Positions 45,423 to 57,900 are shown, numbered from the stretch's first letter. The stretch: DNA of 64,000 nt from Aegilops tauschii subsp. strangulata (GCF_002575655.3 NC_053035.3:504462601-504526600), one strand, 5' to 3'. Made by a program: numbers and translations. Notes: generated by a model from the sequence alone, not told the origin.

Positions 45423-46610
45423 ATGTTCATTGCTCTATTTATTTGCTCGAGCGGTGGGAGAGGCGGAACACGAAGGCTCCATTCACTCGCTCGCCCCTAC
45501 CCCGCGGGAGATGGACAAACCCCCGATCCCCTTCTCCTCCAGCCCCCTCCCCGTCCTTCTCCCCTGCCGCCGCCGGCGTGGTCTACCGGTCCCTGCCCGC
45601 GCGACACTGGCGGCGGCAGGCCGTTCCTTCCCGCGCGTGTAGGGGGGCGCGGGGGGTCCCTGATGGTGGCGGCGCTCCTCGACTGGCTGCGGTGTTGTTC
45701 GGCGGCAGGGTTCCCGTGGGCCTCGAGCGCCCTTGACACGGCAGCGTGGTCGTTGGCTGCAGGGCGACGTGGTGTGCTGCTGGCTGGCAAAGCCTGCTTG
45801 TCCCAGATCTGGGCCCTTTCGGGCCCCATTTGGGCGGGGGTGGGCCGGCGGTTCAGGGCGCGTCTCCCTAGTGTGGCGGCGAGGCGTTAGTGGCTGCGGG
45901 TGGTGACGGCTCCGGCGGTCAGCGTGCTGCAGCGTGGCAGCAGGGACTGTCCGGACCCTTTGGGATCCGGCCGGGCCTGTGGAGGCCTGGTAAGTCCCTG
46001 TCGCTGCGTCCAGTTGGCTCGGGGCGGCGGTGGACGTTGTCCCCTCCTGTCGGCTGTGTTGCGGTTGTCTCCAAGCCTGTTGTCTCCTCGTTCTCCCTCG
46101 ATGTCTCATGTTGGTGGCCTCAGTGAGACGGCGAAGTTGGTTCGGTGACCGTGGTGGCACAGGCTGGTGGGCGGCATCTTGGGTGGTGCATTTCCAATCG
46201 TCCGGGGTGGCGGTGGTTGTTTCGGGGCGGGAGAAATCCCTAGCGGTGCGGCTACGCCCGCGGGCTCCGCCGAACCTTCCTGAGGGGCGTCGGTGATACC
46301 CCTTCCCTGCTACCATCCGCATACCAGGGGAAACCCTAGGACTTGTCCGGGCAGCAGCGGCGTCGTCGTCGCATTCCTTCCCGAAGGTGTTGCTTGGTAC
46401 GCGAGGCTTTGGAGTGCTAGGAGTGCGGTAGAACTTCTCCGGACGATGCAACGGGTATCGGCCGTCCTCACTTCGTTGATCTGTCGGTGTCAACATTTGT
46501 TTCTCTTTCTTTCTCTCGTTTTTTAGGCTTGTTTGTGCTGCAGCCCCAGCAAACTGGTTCTCATCTGTGGATAGTTGCTTTATAATATAAAGTGGAGGAA
46601 ACCCTTTATC
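45423..46610 (+). mobile_element. GC-rich LINE-derived tract, copy 2
   Basis: Matches 13230-14415. A long minus-strand open frame (46496-45483) exists here but not in copy 1, as expected for GC-rich non-coding DNA. Ends at the LINE-like 3' terminus. Confidence 0.4.
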
Positions 46611-46868
46611 GACATTTATCTGCTCTAGCTAGAGGCCATCATCTCCGGCTGGCCAAGTTCCATGTCACCAATTTGCACTTGTTTTTTGCACGCGGCTGGT
46701 TGTGGACGTCCAGCCATGTTGTCGATTGGTTGATTCACACCATGCATGTTCATTTCACTTCACTTCAGTTGGTTGGTACTGAAATTTAAGCACAACTTTA
46801 TGTAGGAAAGCCCTGGTCGTTCAAGTTCAAGTTCAGTTGCGATAATTGATAGCCAGTGGAGGAACGAA

Positions 46869-46932
46869 CTCCCTCTGTCTCTAATATAAGATCGTTTTGC
46901 AAGCTAGGATTTTATATTATGGGAGGAGGGAA
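46869..46932. mobile_element. Stowaway-like MITE remnant, copy 2
   Basis: Same 64-bp remnant as 14675-14738, with CCCTCTGTC for CCCTCCGTC. Confidence 0.6.
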
Positions 46933-47450
46933 TACCAATGTTGATGTGTGTGTGTTGCAGCCAGCAGACCAAGGTGGTGAGATTTTTTTTATGTGCGATT
47001 TAAATAGACATACAATTTTTTCATAAATAAATTGTCCAAGGTGAATTATTGCCAATGTCTCTTCCCAAGAATCATGATGGACAAACTGACAATTCAAAAG
47101 GACTGGATCCAACATTATGTTACTATATCGAAATTACTAGAAATCCTTTTATTCTCATCATCATACGCACGACCTTCCTCAAGTGTCGAAGTACGCCCGG
47201 AACTTCTCCACCAGCCGCCAAGGGCTCGTCAGGGTTTTGTACAGATTTAAATGTGCAATAATGGAATAATATTCACGGATTTGCTTGTTTACCTTGCTTC
47301 TGTTTTGTGCTCTCAAAACATGCTTGTGCAGGTTCATAATCAGTCCATATCCGAGACAAAATTTGGGGAGGGTGTCTGATTTCATTGGATCTTTTACAGT
47401 GTTTCCCAGGTGGAATGAGCATAGAGCTAGATGTACCGCATTGCAATGTA

Positions 47451-47535
47451 CTCCCTCAGAAAGGAAATATAAGAGTGTTTAGATCACTAGCTACTTTAGT
47501 GATTTAAATGCTCTTATATTTCTTTACAGAGGGAA
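47451..47535. mobile_element. Stowaway MITE, copy 2
   Basis: Same insertion as 15257-15341, with flanking TA. Confidence 0.85.
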
Positions 47536-47972
47536 TACTAGACACTCTTTAGTGTGTAGCTTCAGAGTAAAACTATCTGTTATGTGAGTGTAGAACATTT
47601 TTCTTTTGCCCACATGGTAAAGTAGAACAAGAGACTGATGGCCCTTACGCAATTTCAGCTAGGCAAACCAGCAGCTGGTGTTCCGATGAGGAAGTTCTGA
47701 TACACTGACTTCATACTTGATGTTTACAGAATTCGAAAGAGTCGTATGGCTCGTCATTGGAAGAGGCAACATTTGTTGAGTAGTAAAGCAGTTGCACACC
47801 TAGCATAGCTCTGGTATAAATACGAGTACAAATCGTTGGACAAAAAACATATAATAGCACTTAATTGGTGGCCAAGCAAAGCTAATTAACATAAACCTCA
47901 TGACAAGGAAGCTAGTCTTGTTGGCATTCTAGCTAGTATATGTTGTTGAAGCAGGGCATGGATGGATGGATT

Positions 47973-48578
47973 CTAACTGGTTAGCTTGTCCCACCAGTCG
48001 ACAACCCACTTCTTTGGTCGATGATGAGGTCCGTGTAGGAGCAAGAAGAGGCCGGCTGAGCCGACAAGGTCACAAGTAGTCACCCCCACAAACTTGTAGA
48101 AAGTATTGCGTCTTTCGGTGCGTCGACAGAAACGCCTACGGTACAACAACACAATACAGATGAGATGAGTTCTCAAAGACCAGGCCAGGCCAGATATATG
48201 TAATGTATAAATCTATTAGAGACAAATCTAAAAGCAAACAATACATAGTATGAATATGTGTAAATCCAAATAAATAATAAGTAGATAGATAGTGCAGCAG
48301 CAGTAAGTAGGGAGTAGTTGTTACCAGGCTGGGTCGTATGGTCTAGGCTGGATTTGTGAGGAGAGGCGCTGCGAGAGGAGCAAGTGCTTCCGTTTCATGC
48401 TGTGGGGAACGTTGTAGTTGCTATTGAGGTCAATGACCATGTCGAACAGCTCCTCCTTGGTCTTGTCGAACACCTCGTGGCCGTCGAAGCATATACCACT
48501 TGAATTGATTTTGTCTCCCTCAATCATTCGCTCGGTCGTCCACTTCTCCTTTGTCTGGGTGTCGCCGTCCGCTCTCAT
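47973..48578 (-). CDS. Chimeric gene B with replaced N-terminus, copy 2
   Basis: Exon 2 (48135-47973) and the 3' part of exon 1 (to 48325) match gene B. A 660-bp deletion joins codon DKTKEELF to sequence antisense to the MULE 5' region. The open frame continues upstream to an ATG at 48578, giving MRADGDTQTKEKWTTERMIE and GDKINSSGICFDGHEVF before DKTKEE. The fusion is in frame and the intron signals are kept, so a 138-residue protein without the Arg/Ala-rich targeting peptide is possible. Gene B's own start and promoter are lost, so expression would need a new promoter from MULE DNA. Coding status is unproven; it may be a pseudogene. Exon 2 differs from copy 1 at GVTTCDLV (GVATCDLV). Confidence 0.45.
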
Positions 48579-50603
48579 TGGCTGCTACCTTACGTCAGCA
48601 TCCATGGCGACGTCACCGGAGCTCACCGCCGGTCTGCAGCCGCCTCCTTCCGCTCACCAAGTTCGCCCGCACGGTGTCTTCCCTCCGATTTTGGTGCGTC
48701 GTCCTCCTCTGCTTTGTTCCTCCGCTACATTCCTCCTCCTCCAGTGTTGTCCGCACCACCGACGGACCGGTCTGTTTGGAGAGCGATTCAGGTCTGTATG
48801 GTGGAAGGTTGTGGCTATAGTGCTTCCCGCGACGTAAAGCAAGTGCTTTGGGCGGTGATTTCAGTGTAGGGTTTTGGGCTGTGAGGTTGGGGATTTCGGC
48901 CAGAAGCTAGGGTTCTTATGTTGCATGTTATTTCGGCCAGAAGGTAGGGTTTTGCGCAGTATGTGCAAATAGCTTGGCAATGCGTGTGCAATTTGTCTTA
49001 GGGTTTTGTTCTAGGATTCAGATTCACCAGGCAATGTAGTGCTAAAAATCTGAATTTTGTAGTTCAACCAGGCAATGTGGGGCATAGCTTCACATCATTT
49101 GCGCAATACTACTGAATAAGTAGTTTAGTAATGCCACTACATGAGTACTTTACTAAATTTATTCAGTTAACTTCAAGGTGCAGTTAACTGAATTTATTCG
49201 GTTAACTCTGTTTGTGCAGTTCATTGTTAAAAAACCAGTTAACTAGTGTTTTTTGAGTTGTGTTGATGCTTGTGCATACATTCTGCACTTTGTGGCTGCA
49301 GTTTGTGATGCAGCAATGGGACAAAGTGTGGATGCTCCTTTATTTAGACTAGAACTGGAGCTTGGTGGACTTTTCCGTGGAGAAAGAAATAATATGGAGT
49401 ACTTTAATCCTTCTGTGGAGGTGCTTGACTATGTTGATACTGGCACATTCTCATATGCAGCCATTGAAGAGCACCTAATATGGTTGGGATATCCTGTCAA
49501 TGAGCACATCATTTATTGGTGCAGACCTGAGAAAACAATTTCAGATGTGATGGTGAGAATTGGAAGTGATGAGGATGTGTGACAAATGACCAGAGCTAGT
49601 GCTCAGCATAAGGTGCTTGCAATCATGGTTGACCATTCAAATTTCATCACTAATTTCAGGGAAGATTTGATATGTACAATGCTATCACTTCAGAGTCCTG
49701 TCAGAATGGCCAACTCAAATGTTGTTGCAGCCAGTGTAGCATCTTCTCATAGCCTCATTTCAGTCAATGTTGAAGATCCAATTTCAGTGGTTGCAACAGA
49801 TGAAATGGAAGCAGAGAACTTGCTGACTAATGAAACAAAAGTAGAGACCTTGCTAACTGATGGCGCAGAGCCTAATTTCAAGTCTGGGGGTGTAGTGCTT
49901 TCAGACTCAGATTTCAGTGACAGTGATTATGACATAGATGATGGAGATGATGATCTTTATGAAGACAACTTTGACTTTGATGTTGATGAAGAAGCTAAGC
50001 AAGAGGAGGAATAGGTGGAGCCTGACTATGTACTTGAAGATGAAGATCTGAACCTCTCCATTAAAGAAAAAGAGCAACTTAAGTACAAGTTCAAAGCTTT
50101 CAATTCCAGGGTGGACATGAAATCCCCTCTATTTGAAGTATGGATGGTATTTGCTGATGTGGTTGAGCTGAGGAAAGATCTTACTGCATATTCAATAAGG
50201 AATAGAGTACAAATCAAGAAGATGAAATGACAAGATAAGATTAGAGGCAGCTTGTCAGAGAGGTTGCCCATGGCTGCTTTAGGATGGCAATGACAACATG
50301 ACTGGAGGATTTGTCATCAACGCCTACTATGGGGAGCATATGTGCCGGAAGAAATGGAAGTTAAAGGATTTGACAACTAAATTCATGTGCATGTTTTTCA
50401 TGGATGAGTTCAGAGATGACCAGAAGATGTCACTTGGAACTTTTTGAGGAAAATAACTAAGGAATTCAATATTACTCATAATAGATGGAAGCTAACTAGG
50501 GCTAGAAAGCAAGCACTTAATGAGGTCCATGGTGATGAGGAAGAGCAGTTCAGTAGGCTATGGGATCATGGACATGAATTAAGGAGCAAGAACCCCGAGT
50601 CTA
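48470..50603 (+). mobile_element. MULE fragment, copy 2, left end deleted
   Basis: Begins at the 660-bp deletion junction (48469/48470), so the left inverted repeat seen in copy 1 is missing. It is interrupted on the right by the chromovirus. Confidence 0.6.
49316..50603 (+). pseudogene. MuDR-type transposase pseudogene, copy 2
   Basis: PB1-like, acidic and MuDR DNA-binding segments as in copy 1. It shares the TGA after GSDEDV and the frameshift near 50225. Private changes: a 9-bp insertion in the acidic stretch (DIDDGDDDLYED) and a new TAG after KQEEE (50012-50014). The gene ends at RSKNPES where the chromovirus inserts; the DDE core is not present here. Confidence 0.8.
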
Positions 50604-51188
50604 TGTCACGACCGGTTTTTCAATAAAATAATTATTGAGAGACCAATCCCTTTTACGGACCAGCGAGGGAGAATTCCTTCTCACTGGTAGACAATATCTT
50701 GGTCACAGAAGAAAAATACCAGGAGTACTAAATATAATACAAGGTTGAGCAGAGACTGCCCAACAATTTATTACATGCACGCCGCTAAAACAAGACGGCG
50801 GATAGGGTGGCAAACTACTAACTCACGATAATAACGGTGGTGGAAATATCACCGCGAAGCGAGTGATATGATTCCACAAGACTACAGCTCATCGAGCGTC
50901 GGAGTGAGGCTCGAGAAGACTTATTGCGGGTGGCGGAAGCGTATACAAAACAAGTGACCAAAATCCGGGATCGCGCAGGACTGACTGGGACTCCTCTAGG
51001 CGTCTAACGCGCTATCAAACTCTTCATCCAAGAGATCGCCTTCGTCAACATCTGGCCAAATCAACAAGCTAGGTGAGTACTATGAAAGTACTCGCAAGAC
51101 AGTTCGGACATAAGACATAACAAATGCAAACATGAAGCATATGAACAAGTAAACCCGTGCGTTCAGACATAGAGATAATAAATACTGG

Positions 51189-51600
51189 GTGCCAAGCGAG
51201 GGTCTGAATGACGCCTCGAGCGGAAACTGCAGAATAGTAATACTGGTGCCAAACGAGTGTCTGAAAGACTCCTCGAGCGGAAAATGCGGAATAATAATAC
51301 AGGTGCCAAACGAGTGTCTGAAAGACTCCTCGAGCGGAAAATGCGGAATAATAATACAGGTGCCAATGAGTGTCTGAAAGACTCCTCGAGCGAAAAATGC
51401 GGAATAATAATACAGGTGCCAAACGAGTGTCTGAAAGACTCCTCGAGCGGAAAATGCGGAATAATAATACAGGTGCCAAATGAGTGTCTGAAAGACTCCT
51501 CGAGCGGAAAATGCGGAATAATAATACAGGTGCCAAACGAGTGTCTGAAAGACTCCTCGAGCGGAAAAATGCGGAATAATAATGCCACAGTCGGGCGTCG
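51189..51600. repeat. 57-bp minisatellite in chromovirus LTR
   Basis: Seven units starting at GTGCCAAACGAG (51189, 51246, 51303, 51360, 51416, 51473, 51530), 57 bp apart except one of 56. The unit core is CTGAAAGACTCCTCGAGCGG. As 57 is a multiple of three, long reading frames on both strands through it are artefacts. Confidence 0.9.
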
Positions 51601-51760
51601 AGGCGACACCACATAAAGGGCTTATAACAGGAAATAAAGACAGTGCATGCCACAATCGGACGTCTGGGCGACATCACATAAAGGGCTTATATTTAAAGTA
51701 AGAAACAAGAACACGCCACAGTCGGACGTCTGCGCCACGTCACATAAAGGGCTTGTGATA
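51589..51760. repeat. Threefold repeat of a CCACAGTCGG...CACATAAAGGGCTT unit
   Basis: Three imperfect units of about 60-70 bp with CCACA(G/A)TCGG(G/A)CGTC at the start and CACATAAAGGGCTT at the end. Confidence 0.75.
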
Positions 51761-52373
51761 CAGCTCAATAATACAATAGTTCGGGAACATAAATTATCAC
51801 AAGTATGAGATAATTATAAGGTTAGTCCATCCACAGGAATGACAATAAATCTGGATTTACCACTTGAGCTTGCTCACCGGGAACAAGTTCTCCACGCGGA
51901 TAGATAAGGATATAATGTTTTCAGTACTTGATCATGGATACGATGATTTGGAAAGAATTGACTCTGCAGAGTTTGTACTTAACCACAGCCAACGAATTTC
52001 AGTAGTCACGGGGACTAGTTCCGTCTACGGTGTTTTGGAAGAAACACGTCTAACCAGTACACACCCAATTCAACCATCCGAAGCCAGGGATCACCCTCGG
52101 CAACATTCAAGAAAAACCTTGAGACGGGGAGGCTACAACCTCGCGTAGCATGGGATCAAATTTCTATACGCGCGCTCTAAGGGGGTGCCCCCCCTCTCGG
52201 TCCCAACCGGACACACCCATGCCCCCTGACCGGATGACTGGCTTTAATCCTGGGCCAAGGTACCATCATCCCGGCCTCTCTGTTTGGTGTGTACATGGAA
52301 AGAGGTTACCAACTTACTAAACCGCATCCTGGCAATGAGACATGTGGTAGCACGGAAAGGGGAAAGAATGGTA

Positions 52374-52690
52374 ACGTGGCTCCAACCACGTTAACGTCGG
52401 AGGAAGTTGGATGATGCAAGGCTGGTGTGCTACAACAGTACAACCTTGCTGCCCTTCATGTCACCACATGATTTGGCCATCTCTCATCAGAGATCATCGC
52501 AACTTTGGAACATGCGGGAAAAGAACGATAACGTGGCTCCAACCATGTTAACTTCGGAGAAAGTCGGATGACGCAAGGCTGGTATGCTACAACAGTACCA
52601 CCTTGCTGCCCTTCATGTCACCACATGATTAGGCCATCTCTCATCAGAGATCATCGCGACTTTGGAACAACCGGGTCGTTGCCTTACAAG
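52374..52690. repeat. 157-bp tandem duplication in chromovirus LTR
   Basis: The block starting ACGTGGCTCCAACCA at 52374 is repeated at 52531 with few changes, including CACCACATGATT and CTCTCATCAGAGATCATCGC. Confidence 0.8.
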
Positions 52691-53628
52691 CAACGAGGTA
52701 TTTACCGACACTCATATGCCACGCACAAACTCTCACGTGAACATGTAAAACACCTGTCATATCAAATGTTCAAAACATGCTTGCCTGGTTCGGAGAAGTC
52801 GGAGTCTAGCTCGGCGAAGTTCGCGGCTCCTTCACCTCTTCCGGAACCTACGGCAATCACGAAACGGGTACTAACGTGAAAACCAACACATGCACAGAAA
52901 TTTTTCCAAATATTTTTCAAATAAATCCCATAAAAAACTAGACAAAATTTGAAGATTGTCAGAAAAAGAATCACTCAAAAATACCTTTTTATTAAAGAGT
53001 TATAAAGGTTTCTGTTCAGGGACTTATCTGCAATGAAACAGAAAAGTTCCAGGGTTTTAACTGAGAAAACAGAAAACGCTTCGGTTGGGAATGCGCAAGC
53101 GCAAAGGAGAAAACGTATTTGCCCGAAGGCGCCAACAGAAAACGGTTCGAAGGAGAGTAGAATAGAGGCTGACAGGCGGGGTCCACCTGTCAGGTTTAAA
53201 AAGCTCGTCGGCGCCCGAAGACTGCGGTGGACGCCGGCGTCGAACCACGGCGAGTTAGGAGAAACGGAGGGTACCAAGAGCTTCAGCGTCTTCTTCCGCG
53301 TCGGTGGGTGGTGGACTCGTCCAACGGGGAGCACCACATCGACGGCGACACTATCTCCGGCGGACGGCGGCTCGGGTGAGGATGGGGAACTCCGGTGGAG
53401 GGCTGCAAACTACGAATTGAGGCGCGGGTCAGAACGAGGGATGCAAGGTGAAGCTACTGGCAAGAGAATGGAGGCGGAGGAGCGCACACGGGGGCGAATC
53501 GGGCTGGATCCCGTGGCGGGTCGCGGCGGCCGGAGTCGAGGAAGGAGACCTCCTCGGGGCTCTACCAGTGGCTAGGCTTGCTCTAGGGGGAGTGCAGGGG
53601 TGGTGGGTGCTCGAGTTGAAGTTCGGGG

Positions 53629-53643
53629 CCTCTATTTATAGGC
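53629..53643 (-). promoter_or_regulatory. Candidate TATA box of the chromovirus LTR
   Basis: The minus strand reads GCCTATAAATAGAGGCCCC, a consensus plant TATA box in the orientation of transcription of the element. Confidence 0.6.
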
Positions 53644-54934
53644 AGATCGACGGGGTGGCCGTGAACGGAGAATCTCCGGCGAGCGATTACGGCGGAGCAG
53701 TGGATTGGCAGGAGGTTTGAGTGGCCAGGCAGCATCAGTGGAGGTTACTGGAGTCGTTTCACAGCTAAACGGGGTCGGTCTTGGCGTAATGGCGTCGGTC
53801 CACGGTGAGGTGACCGCACAGGCTCAACGGCGGCAGAGAGCGCGCTCCGCGCCCTGCGGTTCACGACAAGAGCGGCAGCGCGTTCGGGGGAGTGGAAGGC
53901 CACGCGGCGAGCTCCGGTGGTTTGGGCGGCGCTGGGTGGCGTCGTCGGCGCCGTGTCTCCCGCTGGCGTCCGCAAAGCCGCCGCCGGCGTCGGTCACGGG
54001 GCGGCGCACCTTCTGCTGCTCGTCGCCGACGCCCGCAAGGCGCCAGGCATTCGTGCGGTGCAGGAACAAGAGGGCGGGGACGAGGAGCAAGGCGACGCAG
54101 TGGTACTCGCAAGATCGACGTCCTTCTCTGAAGAAAACGACAGCAAGCCACTGACTGAATCTCTGAATTTTTCTGAACTTGATACAGACAGTGCATTGCA
54201 GGTGTTCGACAGAAAGATTTTGCAATGAGATAAATTTTCTGGAGCTGTAACTTGGTGAGGTGACCACTCAATGCACCCAGAGGCTGCCTGATTTTACTTG
54301 GAATTTTTGGAGAAGGTTTTGAATGAATTTCACCAAATTTGACAAATCTGGTCCAAACTTGCAGCAGGTGTAGTTTGAAAATTTTGAACTGAAGACCAGT
54401 GGATCTTCATGGTTCTTGGTTGAGGGTTCAAAGGACTAGGAGGGGAAAAAGGTTTGGGGGCAAAAATCAAGACAGAAAGTGGAGTTCCTTTGCAAATCTC
54501 CAAGTGCTAGGAAAGAAGGCAGAAATTTATTTGAATAGAATATAAATGGAAATAATCACATGGGGAGGTTCAACTTGCTGGATTTGATGCAAATCATGAT
54601 CCAAAGGTGAGGAAAGGGTTAGGAGAGGGGATTTGCACTAAGGCCATGGCAAGAAGGAATTGTTGAAAGTGGCAAAGGATTTTCCAAAAGCCATAGTGCA
54701 AATTTCAAGGAGATTTTCAAAAGTCATTTCCCAAGTGAAAATATTTTGTCTTGAGTCCAAGTGGAAAGCAAGAACCTCCAAGACCAAAGACAGATCTTGG
54801 TTGAATCCAAATAAAACTTTTTCCATAAAGAAAAATATTTGAGAGTGAGAGTTCTCTTGAAGAAAAATTTAAATCACTCCCCTCAAGTCAAATAAAATCA
54901 TTTGAAAAATCCAAATAAAAACTTGGGTGTCACA

Positions 54935-54951
54935 ACACCTACCCCCTTAGG
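54935..54951 (-). other. Polypurine tract of chromovirus
   Basis: The minus strand reads CCTAAGGGGGTAGGTGT immediately before the LTR start TGTGACACCC; this is where plus-strand DNA synthesis would be primed. It overlaps the end of the pol frame. Confidence 0.7.
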
Positions 54952-57900
54952 AAAAATCTCGTCCTCGAGATTTCTGCTGATCCTCAAATAGATATGGATG
55001 TTCTGCCCGAAGGAAATCTTCCCTTTCCCATGTAGCTTCATCCTCAGTGTGGTTGCTCCACTGAACCCTGAAAAACTTTGTCGTTTTCTGATGGGTCCTC
55101 CGTTCAGACTCTTCTAAAATCTTTACTGGCCTTTCTCTGTAGGTGAGATCTGGTTGCATATCAATGTCCTCATGAGGTACATGTTTTTCTGGGTTGCTCA
55201 CACATTTTCTTAACTGTGAGACGTGGAACACGTCATGGACGTCTGACAGCTCCTTGGGTAGGTCTAGTTGGTAGGCTACCGTGCCTCTTCGTGCCTTTAC
55301 ACAAAATGGTCCAATAAATCTTGGGGCTAGCTTCCCCTTAATTTTGAACCGTTGTAGACCCCTCATAGGAGATACTCGGAGGTATACGGAATCACCGGGT
55401 TCAAAGCTGACCTCACGGTGCTTCTGATCATAGTAGCTCTTTTGGTGGCTCTGTGCTGTCTTGAGTCTGTCCCGGATTTGTTTAACTTTCTCCTCGGCCT
55501 CCTTAAGCATGTCTGGGCCGAAGATACGGCTGTCACCTGTTTCTGACCAATTCAGTGGGGTACGACACCTCCGTCCGTACAATGCTTCAAAGGGTGCCAT
55601 TTGCAAGCTGGCTTGGTAACTGTTGTTGTAAGCAAATTCGGCATACGGCAAACTCTCTTCCCAACTGGATCCATAGGTGAGCACACAGGCTCTTAGCATA
55701 TCCTCTAGGATCTGGTTCACACGTTCTGTTTGTCCATCAGTCTGAGGGTGGTATGCTGTACTGAAAGCCAGTTGTGTTCCCAGAGCTTGTTGTAGGTGAT
55801 CCCAAAATTTGGAGACAAATTGGGTGCCTCGGTCTGATATTATAGTCTTTGGGACTCCGTGCAAACAAACTATACGGGAGAGATAAAGTTTTGCCAGTCT
55901 TTGTGTGGAGTAGGTAGTCTTCACGGGAATGAAATGAGCAACTTTGGTTAGTCGGTCTGTGATGACCCATATGGCGTCATTCCCACGCTGTGATCGGGGT
56001 AGTCCGACGATGAAATCCATTCCTATTTCATCCCATTTCCACTCTGGTATCCTGTTTGGCTGGAGTAGCCCTGCTGGCTTTTGATGCTCGGCCTTGATGC
56101 GCTGACATGAATCGCAACAAGCAATGAATGTGGCTATATCTCTTTTCATACCGTGCCACCAAAACCTTTCCTGAATGTCCTTGTACATTTTGGTTCCTCC
56201 AGGATGAATCGAGTATGGAGCGGTGTGGCTTTCCGTCAAGATCTGTTGCTTGAGTTCCTCAATGTTAGGCACGCAAAGTCTGTCTCGGTACCATAATGTT
56301 CCTTCACTGTCGGTGACGAACTCGGAAGTCTTACGAAGATTCATTTTCTTCTTTATGCCTTCGATGCTGGGATGTCCCTGTTGAACCTTCTTAATTTGTT
56401 CCACCAGGGTGGGTTGTATCTCCAGGTTCGATACGGTGCCCTCAGAGACTAACATCATGTTGAGCCTAGCGAACTCTCGCTGAAACTCAGGCCTCAAGTT
56501 TTGCGGACCGTCATTGTCCGTGCTGGGGTTTCGACTAAGGGCATCGGCCACTACATTTGCTTTCCCTGGGTGGTAGTGAATGCCGACGTCATAGTCTTTG
56601 ACCAGTTCCAACCAGCGTCGTTGGCGTAAATTCAGCTCTGGCTGTGTGAAAATATATTTGAGGCTCTTATGGTCCGTATATATTTCACAGCGATTTCCCA
56701 ACAGAAAGTGCCTCCACTCCTTGAGTGCATGTATGACTGCTGCTAGCTCCAAGTCATGTGTTGGGTAATTTTCCTCATGTTTTCACAGCTGCCTGGAGGC
56801 ATATGTGACAACCTTGCCATCCTGCATTAGTACGCATCCAAGTCCTTTCCGGGATGCGTCACAATACACCTCAAAGCTCTTGTGTATGTCTGGCACAGTT
56901 AAGACCGGTGCGGTTGTCAGCTTCTTCTTGAGTTCTTGGAAGCTCTGCTCGCATGCTTCCGTCCATACAAATTTCTTGTCCTTGTTGAGTAACTGTGTTA
57001 TAGGTTTTGCCACAGTGGAGAAACCTTCAATAAATCTTCTGTAATATCCGGCCATTCCCAGAAAACTCCGCACATCAGTAACATTGGCGGGTGGCTTCCA
57101 GTCTAGTATGGCCTTGACTTTTTTGGGTCTACGGCCACGCCTTCTTGGTTCAGTATATGGCCTAAGAAACCAACTTGTCTTAGCCAAAATTCGCACTTGC
57201 TAAATTTGGCGTACAACTGATGTTTCCTCAATTCTCCCAAAACAATTCTGAGGTGCTCAACATGCTCTTCTGGTGTCCTTGAGTAAACCAGAATGTCGTC
57301 AATGAATACCACCACAAATTTGTCCATGAATTTCATGAACACTTTGTTCATGAGGTGGACGAAATATGCGGGGGCGTTCGTTAGTCCAAAAGGCATCACT
57401 GTGAACTCGTATAACCCATATCTGGAAGTGAAAGCTGTCTTGGGGATATCTTCCGTCCGTACCTTCAATTGGTGATATCCCGATCTCAAATCAATTTTTG
57501 AGAATACCTTGGCCTGTGCGAGCTGGTCAAACAAATCATTTATTCGTGGCATCGGATATTTGTTTTTGATGGTGACCATATTGAGGGCTCGATAGTCTAT
57601 GCACAGCCTCAGTGTCCCATCTTTCTTTTTGGCGAACAACACAGGCGAACCCCAAGGTGAGGAGCTGGCTCGAATAAATCCTTTGTCCAACAATTCCTTT
57701 ATCTGCTTCTTCAACTCCACCAATTCTGAGGGTGCCATTCTATACGGCTTCTTATAGATGGGAGCGGTGCCAGGTGCTAGTTCAATGCTGAATTCTATCT
57801 CTCGGTCTGGTGGCATGCCTGGCAGTTCTTCCCGGAACACATCAGGAAACTCGCATACCACTGGAACTTTTCTCAGTTCTGCAATGTCCATTTTGTTCAG

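Larger units (their letters stand above)
32721..50603. repeat. Segmental duplication, copy 2
   Basis: Collinear with copy 1; 32966 corresponds to position 1. The left boundary is hidden by the copia insertion ending at 32720, and the right one by the chromovirus starting at 50604. Indels relative to copy 1: deletion of 12247-12990 with filler, deletion of 16276-16935, a 9-bp insertion (GGAGATGAT) near 49941, and a shorter (TA)n in the retroelement interior. Confidence 0.95.
50604..54934 (-). repeat. 3' LTR of chromovirus, 4.33 kb
   Basis: On the minus strand TGTGACACCC... to ...GGTCGTGACA; the ends form a short inverted repeat TGTGACA/TGTCACG. Preceded by a polypurine tract. Its interior holds tandem repeats (51189-51600, 51589-51760, 52374-52690), a GC-rich block (53150-54130) and a TATA box. 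Boundaries are inferred from one LTR only. Confidence 0.7.

Noticed and set aside
45483..46496. A 337-codon minus-strand open frame in the GC-rich tract
   Set aside because: It is not open over the same extent in copy 1, shows composition-driven Arg/Pro/Ser content, and lies in LINE-derived DNA, so I treat it as a chance frame.
51069..51677. Long minus-strand frames of about 150-200 codons with a repeated SFRHSFGTCIIIPHFPLEE pattern
   Set aside because: They result from the 57-bp minisatellite, whose period is a multiple of three; all frames remain open.
53033..54154. Possible GC-rich genes inside the chromovirus LTR
   Set aside because: Frames are open on both strands, without domains, and lie within the LTR downstream and upstream of the TATA box; composition is the likely cause.
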